Source of the DNA: Phallusia mammillata
Taxonomy: Eukaryota > Chordata > Ascidiacea > Phlebobranchia > Ascidiidae
Assembly: GCA_003260075.1 (NCBI GenBank)
Contig: QLIY01000334.1
Coordinates: forward strand, 91,436-155,435
DNA: 64,000 nt
Direction of reading: 5' to 3'
The position numbers and the translations under genes were made by a program. Shown one piece after another: positions 1-13,500 of the stretch. Each line of letters starts with the position of its first letter. The first letter of the stretch is position 1. The notes under the pieces are model-generated. The model searched no databases. It had not been told where the DNA came from and was given only the letters and a program-made list of their open reading frames with translations.

Positions 1-1124
1 AGCATTGTATTCGACACTAGGTACCGCACAAGATCTATTAGGTTTTTTCAATACGCTGTTTCATACGAAATTCATCTCAGAAGTCGATGTCTGTACCTTG
101 TGCGTTTCCACACACTTTTACGCAATGTTTTGCATTGCCACGAAACGATCCTAATAATTTGAATAGTCGTTTTGCTTTACTTCCATCAGCGTAAGCACTG
201 TTTGTGTGAAAAGCCCGGTTGCACAGACATTAAAGCGCAAACATGCATTTCGTACTATAACATACACGAATGAAATACAAGTTACGGCAAAACAGGTTTT
301 ATAAATAAGCATTATTGCTTGCATCGGCTTGGAAAAAAGTATTTCGAAACTTGTGTTGACTCGTTCATTCCACCAAATGAGAGTTAGTTACTCACAAATC
401 AGAACACATTGCCATAAAAGTCGATAACACAAAACGCTATGAGGGTAGTCAACTCGTTGCCTAAATCAACAACACAACATTCAGTTCGAATAAAACATCG
501 TTAAGAGGCAACATGTCCAGGCATATCCTTGGGACAAAGTCAACGCACCTTGGTATGACGAGCCCACACGATTTAAAAGCGCCATTGCTCTGCTGGGCTC
601 AGTTTAAGCGAATCAGTCGAGCGCGACGGCTTTGTGCGTTGCTAGGGACAACACAAACACGACCCAGCTTCGGGAATCGATGTTTTCGCTTTAATAACAT
701 GCCTCGGCGTCGTATTATGGAGGATTAATATTGATACATATGGAAAGCGTTGGCTGATATTTTTGTTACATGGTCAAATTGTTGGATTAGTGGACTGACT
801 ATATTTTTGAAATCATTATTCAGTCCAGCGCTTTTGCTTTTAGTTCAACGCAAGTTGCCATAACGTTATATTCAAAGACCACTAGTGCGTAAATGTGTTA
901 CTATTTACCAATACATACCAACACAACATCTATTAGGATTATAATAAGGCCCTGAAATCCCTTACATCTAATTAAAATGACAGCGTCTTTTAACTGATAC
1001 TTGTATTTAAAAACCATTACATAAGTTACATCGACTAAAGTAACAGTTTATGGTTGTCCCACTTTATACAACAAGTGATACATTGTATTTGTTTACTGTG
1101 GTATGTTTTGTTACGAAAGAATAC
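1..1124. other. No gene recognised; probably dynein intron
   Basis: I see no exon with convincing splice borders here on either strand. The dynein heavy chain gene ends its last visible exon at 1125 with a GT donor on the minus strand. This stretch is therefore most simply the following intron, with the next exon beyond the window edge. The open frame at 513-728 (+) has no recognisable similarity and no splice context. Confidence 0.5.
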
Positions 1125-4100
1125 CTGGTTTAACTTAATGCAAGCCTCCAGCTTTCTGATCACATCATCTCGGGGTTGGTCCCAGATCGTGCAAGTTCCA
1201 TTGTCGGTTATGTAAGCCTTGCAGGTTGAAACCATCTGATTGGTTACCTGTAGTTTGAAACCAACCAATCAAATATCGGATCCATCTACAGGACTTTTGC
1301 TTTTGGATATTAGGAAGTTACGATTCAAACAATCTATTATATCCAGACATGTTTACAGACTTCCATGTTTTCAGTTTAAAGCTACATTTAAGAAATTCTG
1401 ACCTTATGCAAATAGAACTTGAGGGAGTTAATACTACGTGTTTTCGTTCAAACGGACCACTGAAGGCAACTTTATTAACATTTGCTTTTATCAAACATAT
1501 GTTGACATAACATTACAAGCGTCAATAAATACCCTGATCGCAACATCAGCGATTCGATAATAATAATTAACCATTTCCTTTCAATGTTGGATGCGCATGC
1601 TATACTAGTTTACATTCAAACTAGAAAGTACCTTGACGAAGAGTGAGGTCATCTTCTCTGACGTATTGTAGTACCTGCTGATGCTGTGTATCATCCGAAT
1701 TGCGTTGATGAGATGGGGAACAGCATCGACCATTGCAACAGGGTCGCTATAGTAAATAACAAACATAATGGTAAAGATTGAGTATTTGAACAAGTCAATT
1801 AAATCCAAGGTCGGTTATGTAAACGTTGTCAGCAAAAAAACGAATTCTAAAGTTCAATAATAAGCAAGAAACGTCACTGTAGTATGGTAGCAAGTCGTGA
1901 GCTCAAATGAGTTATAATTTTTGGCGCTTGTAGCCATTTGTCGAAAGTATTACGGGAGACATTGGTTGTTAACTTACCAGTTGTACAGCGGATCGCAAAA
2001 CTTTTCCAAAGTATGAAGATACTTGACATTGTCCTTTGCTTCGTTCGCCGCATCTGTAATACGGTCATCCAATTCCCTCCAAATCTGGAAGCAACATGAC
2101 GTCATATATTACGTAGCAAACGGATGACGCAATGATTATTGTTACAACTCAAACAAACAGACAAATTTTCGAAAAATACAAAAAACACAAAAATCAACGG
2201 TATAAGAAAAGAACACATGACGTCAGATTAAAACGTCATAGTTAGTGACGTCATTATACCGGGAGGAGTTTCGATTTTGCAACAAGCAGAATTCCCATCA
2301 CGGCCCGAACCCTTTGGCTTTTTAGCTGTTCCAGGAGAAAGTTAAATTTAGAAGTTCTCTTCTTCCAATGTTCAAGTTCAGCCCGTGGTCCAATGTTGTC
2401 GGCCTCTTTTCTGATTTGTTCCCCTTCGGCGAGCACCTAAATACGTCACAAAACACATCTATGACGAAACATTCAAAGTGGTGTTTCAAAAACAAAAATT
2501 AACTCAATACTGGGATCAGCCGTGAAGCGTCAATGCAAACCAGCGATCACGGCGCAATCACTTATAAATCACAGTACGCCAGGCATATTGAAGGCGTCAT
2601 ACTAAATCAGCCAGTTCAACAGGCCTGGCACACTATGAAATACCAAACAAACAACGTTTAATCAATGTTCCGTTGTATACATTTAAATTTGACGTTTAAT
2701 AAAGTGAAGCTTGAGTTTTGTTTGAACATATTGAAACAACACACAAGTCAAAAGAAAACCAAGCTGTTACCTGCTGTATTTGCTTGATCCAAACCCTCAT
2801 ACAGTTCTCAACCTGTTCCAACATTTCAGTGGAAGCTGCTGCCGCAGGGTAATCGCTTGGTCCACGAAGCTGTTCGAAGTTGTTAATGTAACATTCCTGC
2901 AGAAAACCAAAACTATTTTGCAAATGTTTGAACTCCAAAAGTACTAGGTACAACCAGAAAAAGCTAAAATAGTTCATAAAGTAATGTCGACGTTGTTTTG
3001 AAAATGGCAATACAGAACAAGAAAAAATATCCTATTTGACACTTGGTTATCTGTTGAGTTTATATCGAACTTGGTGAACGAAAACATATCGACACAATTG
3101 CACTAAACATCACCAAGCTGTAAATAGGTGCTCAACGTCAAAACGTTATGGAATACAATATAGTGTAAGGCACAGTTGGATGGCTGTACGCGCTGCAGCT
3201 ACACCATATGGTAATGCGTTATGTTACGGGAGCTCAGAAGAAATCGAGTCATGAGGCAATTTTGTCTGATACGTTTCACAAAAAAGTATACACCAACAAT
3301 TGTTTTGTATTTACATGTGACATATATTATTTTGCTCAACAATGTGTTCATAAGGTGTATAATAATTACCTCTAGCATAACTTTTTCATCTAAACTTTCC
3401 CTTGCTCCTGATAGAACACCAACGAACGACTCTAGGTTGTTTAGAAATTGCTTTTGTAGCTCTTCGCCGTTCTGTGATTTGGACAGCTCACCCCAGCCAG
3501 TTTTGTTGGCTTTGAGGGCAGGAATAAAAATGTCGGAAAGCATTCGTTCAATGGCCTTCAATACACCTCCATCTGCTGCGTCCATCATTTGCATGTTTAT
3601 CTCCTGAAAAAAAAATAAAGATTTTTCTATTTGAATAAGGTCAGCGGCAAAAGCATTGTGGGGCTTAGCGTAAACTAATTTTTACGTATTGCAAGAAAAC
3701 GTATGAGAATATCCAGACCATTTGTTGAACCGAAATGTAAACATTTGCATAACTGTTCATGATCTTTTTCGAAACATATTAGTACTTAAGATAGCGTTCG
3801 GATTTTTAACAAATTCTGGATATTTTTTGACATTTAGTTGCTTTTTTATTCCTGAATCTGTCAGCTTTTAACATATAAAGTAACAAATTTTGTCAAGTTT
3901 ACATAAAGAGGAACAATATCTTAATCAAACAGCGCACACAGTGGCCCTTAAACCTAATTTTATATATCAAGCCTGAATTACCCTATGTATATTTTCTGCA
4001 GTGACAGGTTTCTCTGAGTTGGTGCGTAGAAAGAAAACGCACTGCCCAGTAAGAGCAGCTTCCGTCCCATCAGTCACAAACAGTTTCATTCTTGTCGAAC

Positions 4101-6526
4101 GTGGAGACACTGGTTTGTTCTCACCCCTTCCCAATTGAAGGTAGGCGACGGCTAGAAGAAAAGTGTCAATAAATCAATTCTGGTTATTCGGTAAGGTTGG
4201 GCTGATCAATTGTTTCAGTTGAGTAGCAATTCATAATCTGACTTACGTTCGATATGTCAGAAAGCTATGCTCGCCTGAAATCCTTTAAAACTTTTTCGGC
4301 GTTTATGAACGAACCAATGCTCTAATTTGTCAATTTTTTACGTACGACTAACCGGAATATGTGATAAACTGATACATTTTCCTGACGCTGTGTAAAGGTT
4401 TAAGATTCGGAGACCGAGTTGCTACTAACTATAATTGTCTGTAATACAACAGTAAAGCGCAATTGTCCTAACTTCCATTTACTATGATGATATTTATTCC
4501 CCCGCAGTAAAATGCTTTGTACTGATGGCATAGCTCGTTTAACCTCTATTTACCATTTTAGCCCCCGCCCCCATTACAATCTAAAGTCACGCAGGCCGTT
4601 TTATATTGACTCAGCAAAGGAACCAATTTTGTCGCGTCATGTTTGACCGTTTACCGTTTCACTACCTTCGTATTGTAAAATAAATTTTGTAAATTGATCC
4701 AATAAAAGATCGCTAAGCTTACGAAGTTTTCTCCCCTTATAACGTTTCTACGTTGCGAAGCTATTTCTGACTTGGTGATTGTTCCAGTGCATTCTAGCTG
4801 CTATGTTTTCTTCACAACCCGAAAAAACTCAACTCAAAGTTTAGGTAATGCGTTAGTAGTTGAGTAGCTTACCGCTTTCTGGATGGGGTTCCACCTCCTG
4901 ATAATAGAACATGAGCTTTTTGGATCCACGAGGAGCAAAAAAACTATCAGCTAACATCAGTTGAGAACCTTCAAGAAAAGCATCCTCCACTTCCGACCTG
5001 ATAAACGATTATGGTTCAAATATTTTGTTTTATAATCACTTGGTGGCGAGGGGGTAATGTTTCATCACTTGTAAGGGGTACTATTTTGTTCCAAGGCCTT
5101 TTTAATCTTGTATCCCGTTAAGTTGCTTATGTGTCAAATAAAGTAATTGGTTTGGGAAAACATATCTTTTTATAGTTGACTCAACAATCGCTTCACATAC
5201 ATGCAATATGCTTAGACCAATACCTTTAGAAAGAATATGTTAGAAAGGAAGATAAATGTTTAAAATATATTATGGAAATAGTGAGATGAATATTCATTTT
5301 ACCTTTCTAGCGACAAGCTTCTGGCGACAGCTTCTATGATGTATTCGTGACGTGCATCAATATGTGCTCTCTTCGACTCCTTTTCTTCCTTCATCTTTTG
5401 CTGCAGAACAAAACAAAGCACATAAGTCTCTCATTTTTAAAGAGCGTGAAATAGGTTTGTTGAACTGGAAGTCAAAACAGTTTTGGAGAAATTTTTGTGG
5501 CAATCTGAAGTCTCTTTCAGTATTGGGTATGTTCGTTGAAGTACGTTTGTCGAATAAGTGTTGAAATGCAAAAATCAACCATTAATTGGTAAAATGTTGC
5601 AGTAACAAAGAAATTTTTGTCTATGCTCAGTCGCAGCATCGAACAGATTTAGTAAGACATGGTTTTTCACCGCGCTACTCCTAACAAACTGGATTGCCGT
5701 AATGTGGCTATACATTAGCCTGCGCGGTCAATGCTTTGTCACCAGTTGCACTGATGAAACCACACATTTCAAAACAGTGTTCACCGCCTGTAGGTTACTT
5801 ATTATGTATTGTCTTCATGTATTTATGCAACAAATGAATTTCACGTTTCGGCATAAAGAAACGAAGTATGGACAGAATGTAAGTTTTTACAATTAAACTT
5901 GTTTCAGATTAGAGCTGTACTTGAATTGTGACGTAACGCGGTCACACTTTCGTCACGCTCTACTTTAAGCATTTGTGAAGTGTCCTTTAGCGGTTTTCTG
6001 GTGTTTCGAGTGGTGAGCGGTTTACAAACGGCCACGTCAGAATGGTGCGAATAAGTCGGCTGGTGAAGGATAATCCGGTAATAGAGCAAAGATCAAAGGG
6101 TTAGACGATTTTTCACCACGACAAAAGAAGAAATATGCGACCGCAGACTTTATGCTTCAACTGGCAAAATGAATTTAGTGAACACATTAAGGCAGACCGT
6201 GGGATCGTGATTAGAAATTCTCGGAGTGTATGGATGTAAGTTTAAAATAGACCGAAACTGTATTCCTGTGTCATATTATCGCACACTTAAGTTGAAGTGG
6301 TTAAAAACTGAATCTTTGCGTCCATTAGCCTTAACTACTAAACAAGAGAGCCGAGTATAACAATGCTCAAACCATGATACTGACATCAACTTCACCAACA
6401 ACAAAATAACATCTGCTAAAACATTGTAAAACTTACCAAAGCTTCAACAACATTGTGTGTGCTCTGTCTGTATTTGCCACTGACAGCAATAAACTTGCTT
6501 GATCTCTGGCCGCTGTCAGCCGACAT
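1125..6526 (-). CDS. DNAH5: Outer-arm axonemal dynein heavy chain, DNAH5/DNAH8 type, N-terminal exons (partial)
   Basis: Ten exons, minus strand: 6437-6526 (ATG at 6526), 5303-5400, 4873-4997, 3982-4151, 3370-3603, 2771-2896, 2260-2436, 1978-2084, 1632-1746 and 1125-1247. All have GT/AG borders and the phases join without error into 455 codons. The protein starts [12 protein letters not shown]. Diagnostic stretches of the dynein tail are [88 protein letters not shown] and [21 protein letters not shown] match these to vertebrate DNAH5/DNAH8 in the same order. The known role is the gamma-type heavy chain motor of the ciliary outer dynein arm. Only the tail is present; the AAA motor ring lies beyond the left edge. 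DNAH5 versus DNAH8 cannot be settled here, since tunicates may have one ancestor of both. Confidence 0.93.
3624..3639 (+). other. Spliced-leader-like 16-mer followed by GT (15/16)
   Basis: The sequence matches the Ciona 16-nt trans-spliced leader at 15 of 16 positions (first base T instead of A) and is followed by GT. It lies in the dynein intron just upstream of exon 5, on the opposite strand to the gene. A short AATTTTTA stretch about 30 nt further on resembles an Sm site. It may be a decayed SL RNA copy or chance; the exact copy at 61593 makes chance less attractive. Confidence 0.3.
5748..5797 (+). repeat. Decayed hammerhead-ribozyme-like repeat
   Basis: The CTGATGA box is intact at 5751-5757. 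The GAAAC box has decayed to AAAAC and the stem III/cleavage region differs from the better copy at 60290 by three transitions. The downstream GGTTACTT also occurs in the copy at 16.5 kb, so the three look like members of one dispersed repeat. Not expected to be active. Confidence 0.3.
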
Positions 6527-7810
6527 AGTTTTGGTTCTTGTGAAAAACCAATCTTAGTTTAAAAGCCTATATTGTCTCGAGTCATCGCAATTGTAGACAC
6601 TTGTGTACACCCTGTACCCATTACGCACAAACAACTGAAGCAACGTAGAGTTTAACATGACATAGATAAGATGCAGTCAAATATATACGTGAAGGTATTG
6701 AACGTATCTAGAACGAGCTATTAAACCTTAAATTCCACCCCAGTCACTTGGCGGCAAAATAATAGCGGTACAACCGCAACAAACCACTAAATTCAGAGGT
6801 TACCAGAGTTAACGAGTAAATCATAGTAGTAAGTTGTAACATCTTACAATAACTTGCAAAGTGAACCCACTGAAAAACGTCTCTTTAACTGGTGCAAGGA
6901 AATCGGCAGAATTTACAACTCACTCAACTTTCTCTAACGACATTTCTGTGTTTCTCAACTGGTGCTACTGATAAGGCAAAGTATCTATTGGCAACCGACG
7001 GACCGACAGTTTTCCTTTTTTCGCGAGCTTTTCTTGTGACGAGTTGAATATTGCCCTTAGCGCAAAGATACACATACGGGGAAATTGACTTCCTTAGTCC
7101 GCGCCGCGCGCAACTCTTTGTGGTGTTTGTTGATTTTTCTTTTGGAGTGTTGTTGCAGGTCTATTATTTCGACAAAAGCTCTTATTGTGCGGCTCAAAAT
7201 ATGCCAATCGCTGTATCTGCGCCTTTGTGCTTAACTGAAATTTTCTGTATGCTTGGAAATGAATTCGTTTTGCGGACTGTAACGAATGGCCAAACTGCAA
7301 CGCAGGAACGCACTTTGTGACAAGAAACTAAATATATAAACATAATATTTCGACTAAATACCTATGGCAGTTTCATGGTGAAATTGGTGTGAACACAGAA
7401 AATGTAACGTTTTTTGAAAAATCTGAGCATTCGCGATTGTTTTTGGTGTTAAATATGTCGATACCGAACAAAAATATACAAAATGTGTAAATGTATCCTG
7501 CTATAATGCTTTAACTGAGTGTATGAAATACGTGCGGTTCGAAGGCCTCACATGGCCCAATAAGGACGCTGCCCTTTTATGTCGACTGCAACGCTACAAT
7601 CCGTACAACCAAAACAACGCTAGGTTTCGTCTCAGAGGCGCCACCAAGTTATACAACGAGACTGTCTTTGTGATAAAGCATTGAACTGAAATGTTTAACA
7701 CATATTCCATTTGTACAGAGGTTAACAAGTTAAAAAAAGTTTTGTAACGGCGGATTGAATACTAATGCTTTGAAAATATGATCTTCAGACAACAACAAAA
7801 CGGTACTTAC
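6527..7810. other. Upstream region of dynein; no exon recognised
   Basis: This lies between the dynein start codon (6526) and the donor of the Ser-rich exon (7810). I could not find the next exon of the Ser-rich gene here on the minus strand. Two overlapping open frames at 7051-7320 (+) and 7094-7300 (-) have no recognised similarity or splice signals. The dynein promoter is presumably here, but I see no clear TATA box to report. Confidence 0.4.
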
Positions 7811-9388
7811 AACAGACGAAAGAAACAAGCTCGCTTGGTGGCGCGCTTTCAGGTGTTCTGGAAGATGTTGACCAAGAAGAACTTGCCTTACCGTCGAGCT
7901 TAACCTCCGACTCAACTTAACTTCATCACTGTCTTCAGTGTCGACAAACGCCCCGTCAACTGACTTGTCCTTCAGTTCCGATTTGACTTCACTCTTAACA
8001 GCTGCGCTTCTAGGAGAAAGCACTGGCATTTCGGCTAAAGTTGAGTGGACAGAATGCTCACTATTGCTATCATCTGGCGAAGCATGTGCTGGAGCTTCAA
8101 AGGTTGGCGACGGCGTGTTTGACTTTCGTTGAGAGCCGGGAGATACGTCTGGAAGAGACATTGAGCTTTGAGTGCTTGCTCGGCTGATGGACCTCTCGGA
8201 GTGAGAGCTATATGAAGAAGCTGGTCTTGAAGAAGATGAGGAATCTGATCTCTTCTTGCTTCCGCTGCGTTTGCTTCGGACAGGAGTTTTTGAAGATATG
8301 GGAGTGTATTGGCCATCCTTGTCATCCTGAGGAGCTGCTGCCACGTGGTTTTCTTTGCTGTGTTTGTCCGAAGAATCTGGTTGTGAAGCTTGAATTTCTT
8401 CACCTCGGTGAGTGCCAGAGCTACGAGAGTCAGATTTTGACATGGCACGTTGAGATGAGGATCGACTCTTCACCCTTTCTTCCTCATCATCACTAGTGCT
8501 AGAATTCGAGGAACTTGTGTCACTTTTTACATCTCCATTCCCTTGCACTTCGGTTTCTGCCTTGATAGTGGTATCCCTATCACCAGCAACGTTGTCGCTA
8601 GCCTTGGGTTCTTCAATGTTTTCGGCTGCTTTTTTGGAGTCCACTGAAGGCGGACGATCAGGAGAACTTGGCTGTTCTCCATTAATAACAATCTGCGGAC
8701 CGAAACTATTTTCCGCTGCCTTTTCGAGATTGCTTTGCTTCGATGTGGGGCGGCTTGATTTGGGTGATCTTTGTGAAACGATACTCTGTTTGGAAGAAGG
8801 CCGGCTGCTGCTTGTTGATTCCTTCTTTCTAGAAGTATTAGAAGTCACACTTTGTTTCGATCCAGCACGTTGTACAGGTTTAGGAGACGTTTGCGGCGAG
8901 ACTTGCTTTAAAGAAGTGTGAGATGTAATGCTGCTACGATTTGAGCGAACCGACTTTGGAGACGAATTTCTGATGCTTTGTTTCGACGACTCGCGACTTG
9001 GTTTTGAGTAGCTTTCATTTTTCAGGCTAGCCACGCTATGTTTAGATCCAGGACGAGACTGCTGCAAAGATGTTCTCGAGCCAGATGTCGATCGATTATC
9101 TCCATGTTTGTCTGCGACCGATGACTTTGTCGATCTTACAGAAGATGATCGACTTGACGGAACGTTCTTCACTTCCACTGGCGTAGCTGCTTTGCTTGGA
9201 GGTCCAGCAGAAACTTTTCCACTTTCTACCACATCTACAACAGTGCCAGCACCCTCGCTTATACTGCTTCCCTCCTCTACCTTAACCTTTGATTCTTCGT
9301 CTTCCGAGGAGCTAGACGAAGAAGAGCTTGACTTTCGATCTCTACTCTTTGTTGATGAACGAGAGTTGAGACTAGCTCTGTCAGACAT
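7811..9388 (-). CDS. Ser-rich intrinsically disordered protein, large first exon
   Basis: A 526-codon exon from ATG at 9388 to a strong GTAAGT donor at 7810-7805. If the intron is not removed, the frame runs on to a stop at 7730 (552 residues). The product is about one-third Ser with many Lys, Arg, Asp and Glu and no predicted fold. It opens with an acidic poly-Ser block. It then carries a degenerate repeat of the form S-R/K-P-x-S-K-Q/H-S (SRPGSKHSVASL, SRPSSKQSIVSQ, SRPTSKQSN) at roughly residues 110-220. A more regular C-terminal segment contains LPEHLKARH. An AG at the end of ACATAG lies 20 nt before the ATG and could be a cis or trans splice acceptor. Function unknown. The donor phase (0) would also fit dynein exon 2 at 5400, so an alternative 5' exon of that gene is possible. 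Confidence 0.7.
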
Positions 9389-10578
9389 TTTGAAATACAG
9401 ATTTTAACCTATGTCCCAGCAGGTAGGTTACTGTCATTCGTAGATTGATAACACCACAGATGAGTCAAGTGCTTTATCTACCACTAGTATACGGCCTATT
9501 GACAATTTGTCAAGCACCCTTGACGTGGCAAAGTCAACTATATCAAATCAGCCTTGGCGTTTGTATCGTAGGCTATATATTTATTTCACTGTTATTCACA
9601 ATAGCGCAAATTACGTTCACAAACAGTATCGATTTTAGATTGAATGAAAGTGTATGCTTAGTCAACCTTTTCAACACAGTAAACAAGCAAGCAAAAGCTA
9701 CAAACGTATATCCTCATAAAGGTTAGGTTTATACAGCGTAATATTTATTACTCTCCCAGAGAAAAACCCACACCAAATAACCATACGATAAACATGAGAT
9801 TTGCAAATTCCTGACAAGTAGAATAATCGGCACTAACTTTCCATAGACATAAATACTCGCCCAAAAGAAGCGTCTAGCAAACCCCTGGTCTGAAGATTGG
9901 TTAATACGCAGTTTTGAGTCATTTTATTGCCTGTCTCCCATAGCCACAAGCAGTGTTCGTCCTATTGTCTGTAGGTGGATATGTTTGCCAATAGCCTTAT
10001 TACCAAACATTGGATATTGTCACTGGCAGGCGATCAAACAACGTTGCCCAGCAACCACTTGTGTTGGCGCAACGATAGGAAGAGACTGAACCAGTTGTTA
10101 ACTTGGGCGCGATTAGATTTGTAAAGTAAATATTCATGCTTGAATTGTGTAAGATTGGGCTTGGATTATCACTGGCAGGTGTTTAGGCATTCCCTATGCA
10201 ACACTAAATGTCAGTTGTAAAACTCACTACACTTGTTACGTGTAGAACAGGTGTAAAGCAATTCCAAACAACTACTAGTTGTAATTGATGGCGAAAGTTA
10301 GTATCGCGACCTAAAAAAATATTAAGGGGCCAAAAAGGTACAAGTTTCGTTAAAACGTCGATTTATGGTCCCAAAGATGTGCAGTCTCAACTTTTAGGGG
10401 GAAAGAGTGGGAGGCCAAGTTACTCCTAGCCCCTTGGCTATGCCAAAGGACAAAGTTGGTATAGCTTAACAAACAAAAACTGTACTGAAACTTGGTCAGT
10501 ACGTATTACTTGTGGCCGTGGATAGATTTTGTTAAAATAAATGATACACGAACGTGCATTTTAAATCCAATTGTCAAA
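9389..10578. other. Intergenic, nothing recognised
   Basis: This separates the Ser-rich exon (start codon 9388) from the stop codon of the 99-residue gene (10579), both on the minus strand. A hydrophobic open frame at 9445-9726 (+) lies just upstream of the Ser-rich gene, but it has no splice context, no recognised domain and biased codons, so I do not call it. No repeat stands out. Confidence 0.4.
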
Positions 10579-13500
10579 CTACAGTGTTACGGCATTTTGG
10601 TTGATGTTATCAATGGTTGCCAAGTTACGCAATTGTGGCATTTGCTCGAGTGGGACATCTGCTGGGCAATAGAAATATACCTAGCTTTACAGTTCTGACT
10701 GTTTCAAGGACAACATTTTAAATGTCCACATTTTCGGTTTTCCATCTAGTGTCGATAATCTAGATGCCAAATGTATGATCATATCAAAACTTGATTTGAC
10801 ACGGAAGTTCACAAAAAGTTTAGTAAATTGTGTAAACTAACATTTGTTTAAACAACATAAAATAAATGTGGCAAGAAACTAAACAACACTCGGAACAGAC
10901 GTTTTAATGCATTGATCTAGCAATCATAAACTGTTCTGTAGAAACGCCAAATCATCACATTTTATGACAATGGCGTTATTGGAGAAACGGAGTAGGCCTA
11001 TTTACTTTTCAGATTGTTTGATTTCTGGGTGAACTTGAATGCTTATTCAGCTTATCGAGAATTTATGTACGGGTATTGCAAGATGGAACACGACCTATAC
11101 ATTTCAGGTTTCTGTCATGTTGCAGTGCTCGCTAAGATAGGCGAGTAGTCAGTAGAGCCAGATAGGTTAAACAAATTTCAAATCACCAAATCTCTTAGAC
11201 AAAAAACTTAAACGATAATTGTTTGACGGACTTGCAAAAAATGGGAGCTCGATGGCATTGTGACCATAACGCATTCAACCCACTCACCAATAATAGATAA
11301 AACAAATAACAAACAAAACGCGTACGAAAATCCATACAATGTACCACGTTCTACCTTAACTTCTGTTTTTGTTCACCACCAACTCAAATGGTTTAATTAC
11401 CCACACACATACGTTCAACAAAATTCAACGCTTACCTCCGGATGGAGAGAAAAGCTTCTTCTTTGTCCAGACATTCTTTTGCTTGGCGAGAATCGAAAGA
11501 TCAATTTTTAACTTACAGTTTCGTAATTTATGACAGTTAGCTCATCATTGTTCGTTATGCAAGTCTGTACACCCAGAAAAAGACAAAATACGCAATTGGT
11601 AATCTTCGAGGGATAAACTTCAATACTGTATTTTAACTTTTCTGTCCTTTTGATCGCCCTCGTAACAGGCTTTAAAATTTATTTCAAAGGTTTAACTTTG
11701 AAAAAGACGAACCGCCCGTTTAATTATAAACAGCTTTTACGACCTTTTCCAGGATATGCTCGAAAGACTTCAAAGCACCCTGAACTGTATATAAGGTTGG
11801 TCCACTCAAAACCAAAGCACCGGTCTAGTGGAATATGTGGTACATTGTCCAGCCTATAGCCTTCGCAAGCCTCAACAACAACGTAAGCACACTTACTGGC
11901 CTAAGCACCTCGCCAAAAAGAGGGGATTATAACAGTGAATATTGACCCAAGTACCTTTTTTCGCTTTTTGGCAAAATAATATCTTTTCAGTCACATAATA
12001 CTTGATTTTGCATCTAAGAGCTGCATTTATGATGAAAATGTTCGTAGAACAGCGCAATAGCAGTTTTGCAGCAAATTAAGTTGTTCCTCAAAGTCACTAT
12101 GCTTCTTGAAACGTTAGGACGACTGTGGACAAAGACGAGGAAAAAAACTTCATTTAAACATATTCGTTTTGTACAGTGGGATTAACCAGCAGGACGCAGC
12201 CTAATTGGTTGTCCATTGTGTTCATACCACGTGACAGCATGACGCGCAAATGCATAAATTAACGTAGTTTTGTCTGTTTTTGTCCCTGTGGGAAGCACTG
12301 TTGCTCTGTCACACGAAAAACTAACTAGTAATGCTAAATGCTAATACAAAGCCGATGATTGGTGTTAATGTTTCTAAAACTATTTTGAACACTAACTTAC
12401 ATGACAATATACCCCCAAATTCTACAAGCTTTTTATATAACTTACATGGCGCTTGAACAATCAATTAATTATGACTAAACTACATATGCCTTGATTGTAT
12501 TAACTTAAAAACCTGTTGATGTAAAAAAGTTTTAACGCAGTAGTTTCTTAAGCTAATCGCAGTAGCTATTATTAGTGTATTTTACCAGTCCACCACGCCT
12601 TAAAAAGCTTTTATAGCTAGAGTTTACTTCATTCATTTTCTGTACACTTTACTCAATTGACATCATGTAAACTTAAAATGCCTTTGTAGAACAGGTGTTC
12701 GCTTTGTGTGGCTTTAATAGTAGAAAAAAATGGTTTTCTGTCTTTGTTGGACACAATTTATGTCCGGGGTTCATTCTGCCGACGAGACACACAATTGAAT
12801 TGCGGGCGCCTTTCGTCGAAAAGCTAAACACATATTTGTCTTTATACAGCGGGATCGTTGTGGTACCGATTTGCTGAATACACATAGGTTGGTTCATTGA
12901 TTAAAATACAACCGCTAATGTATGAGGTTAAAATCTCACATATGCGCCAACCTTATTTTACTTTGGCAACACCTATTATGTCCATTTAAGCAAAACGTCT
13001 TAGGTGATTGTTGTAAATATCCAACATTTTCCGATGTGTTGTTTATTGTTATGTACTCACTCCGCTAAAGCTTCAAGAGACTGAGACCAACTGAATAACT
13101 ATTTCAAGTGTTATTTTTTAGATGTTTTCTCTGTTGTAAAAACACTTCGACTTTGAAAGTCCAGGTATGGTGTAGTGGTACTGTTTTACCGAGTTTTTGT
13201 CGAACACTTTGCTTATGTTAGTTGTTTTACCTAAAACGCACCTAGATCGACTTAGGGCGTACACAACACGACACAGAAACAGCCAAATCAATTTGGTTTG
13301 GTGCAGCCGTGTAATGCCCTTTGCCAAAAGACGTATGTTGCTTTTGCCAAAATACGTTAAATATTGTAAAGCAAGTACCATGTAAAGTTACATCAAATAA
13401 TTAGCATTGGAAAAAGAAAATTGAAAAATACTTCTTACTTGTAGTTCCCTGATTTGTTCCGCTTGCATCGCGGTCCTGTAACCTCTTTTCGATCCTTTGC

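Noticed and set aside
8496-8921. 141-residue open frame on the plus strand
   Set aside because: Antisense shadow of the Ser-rich exon; its composition is the complement of Ser/Lys codons.
12695-12877. 60-residue plus-strand frame overlapping a 74-residue minus frame
   Set aside because: Both strands are open and neither matches a family; probably chance. It lies in the intron of the 99-residue gene.
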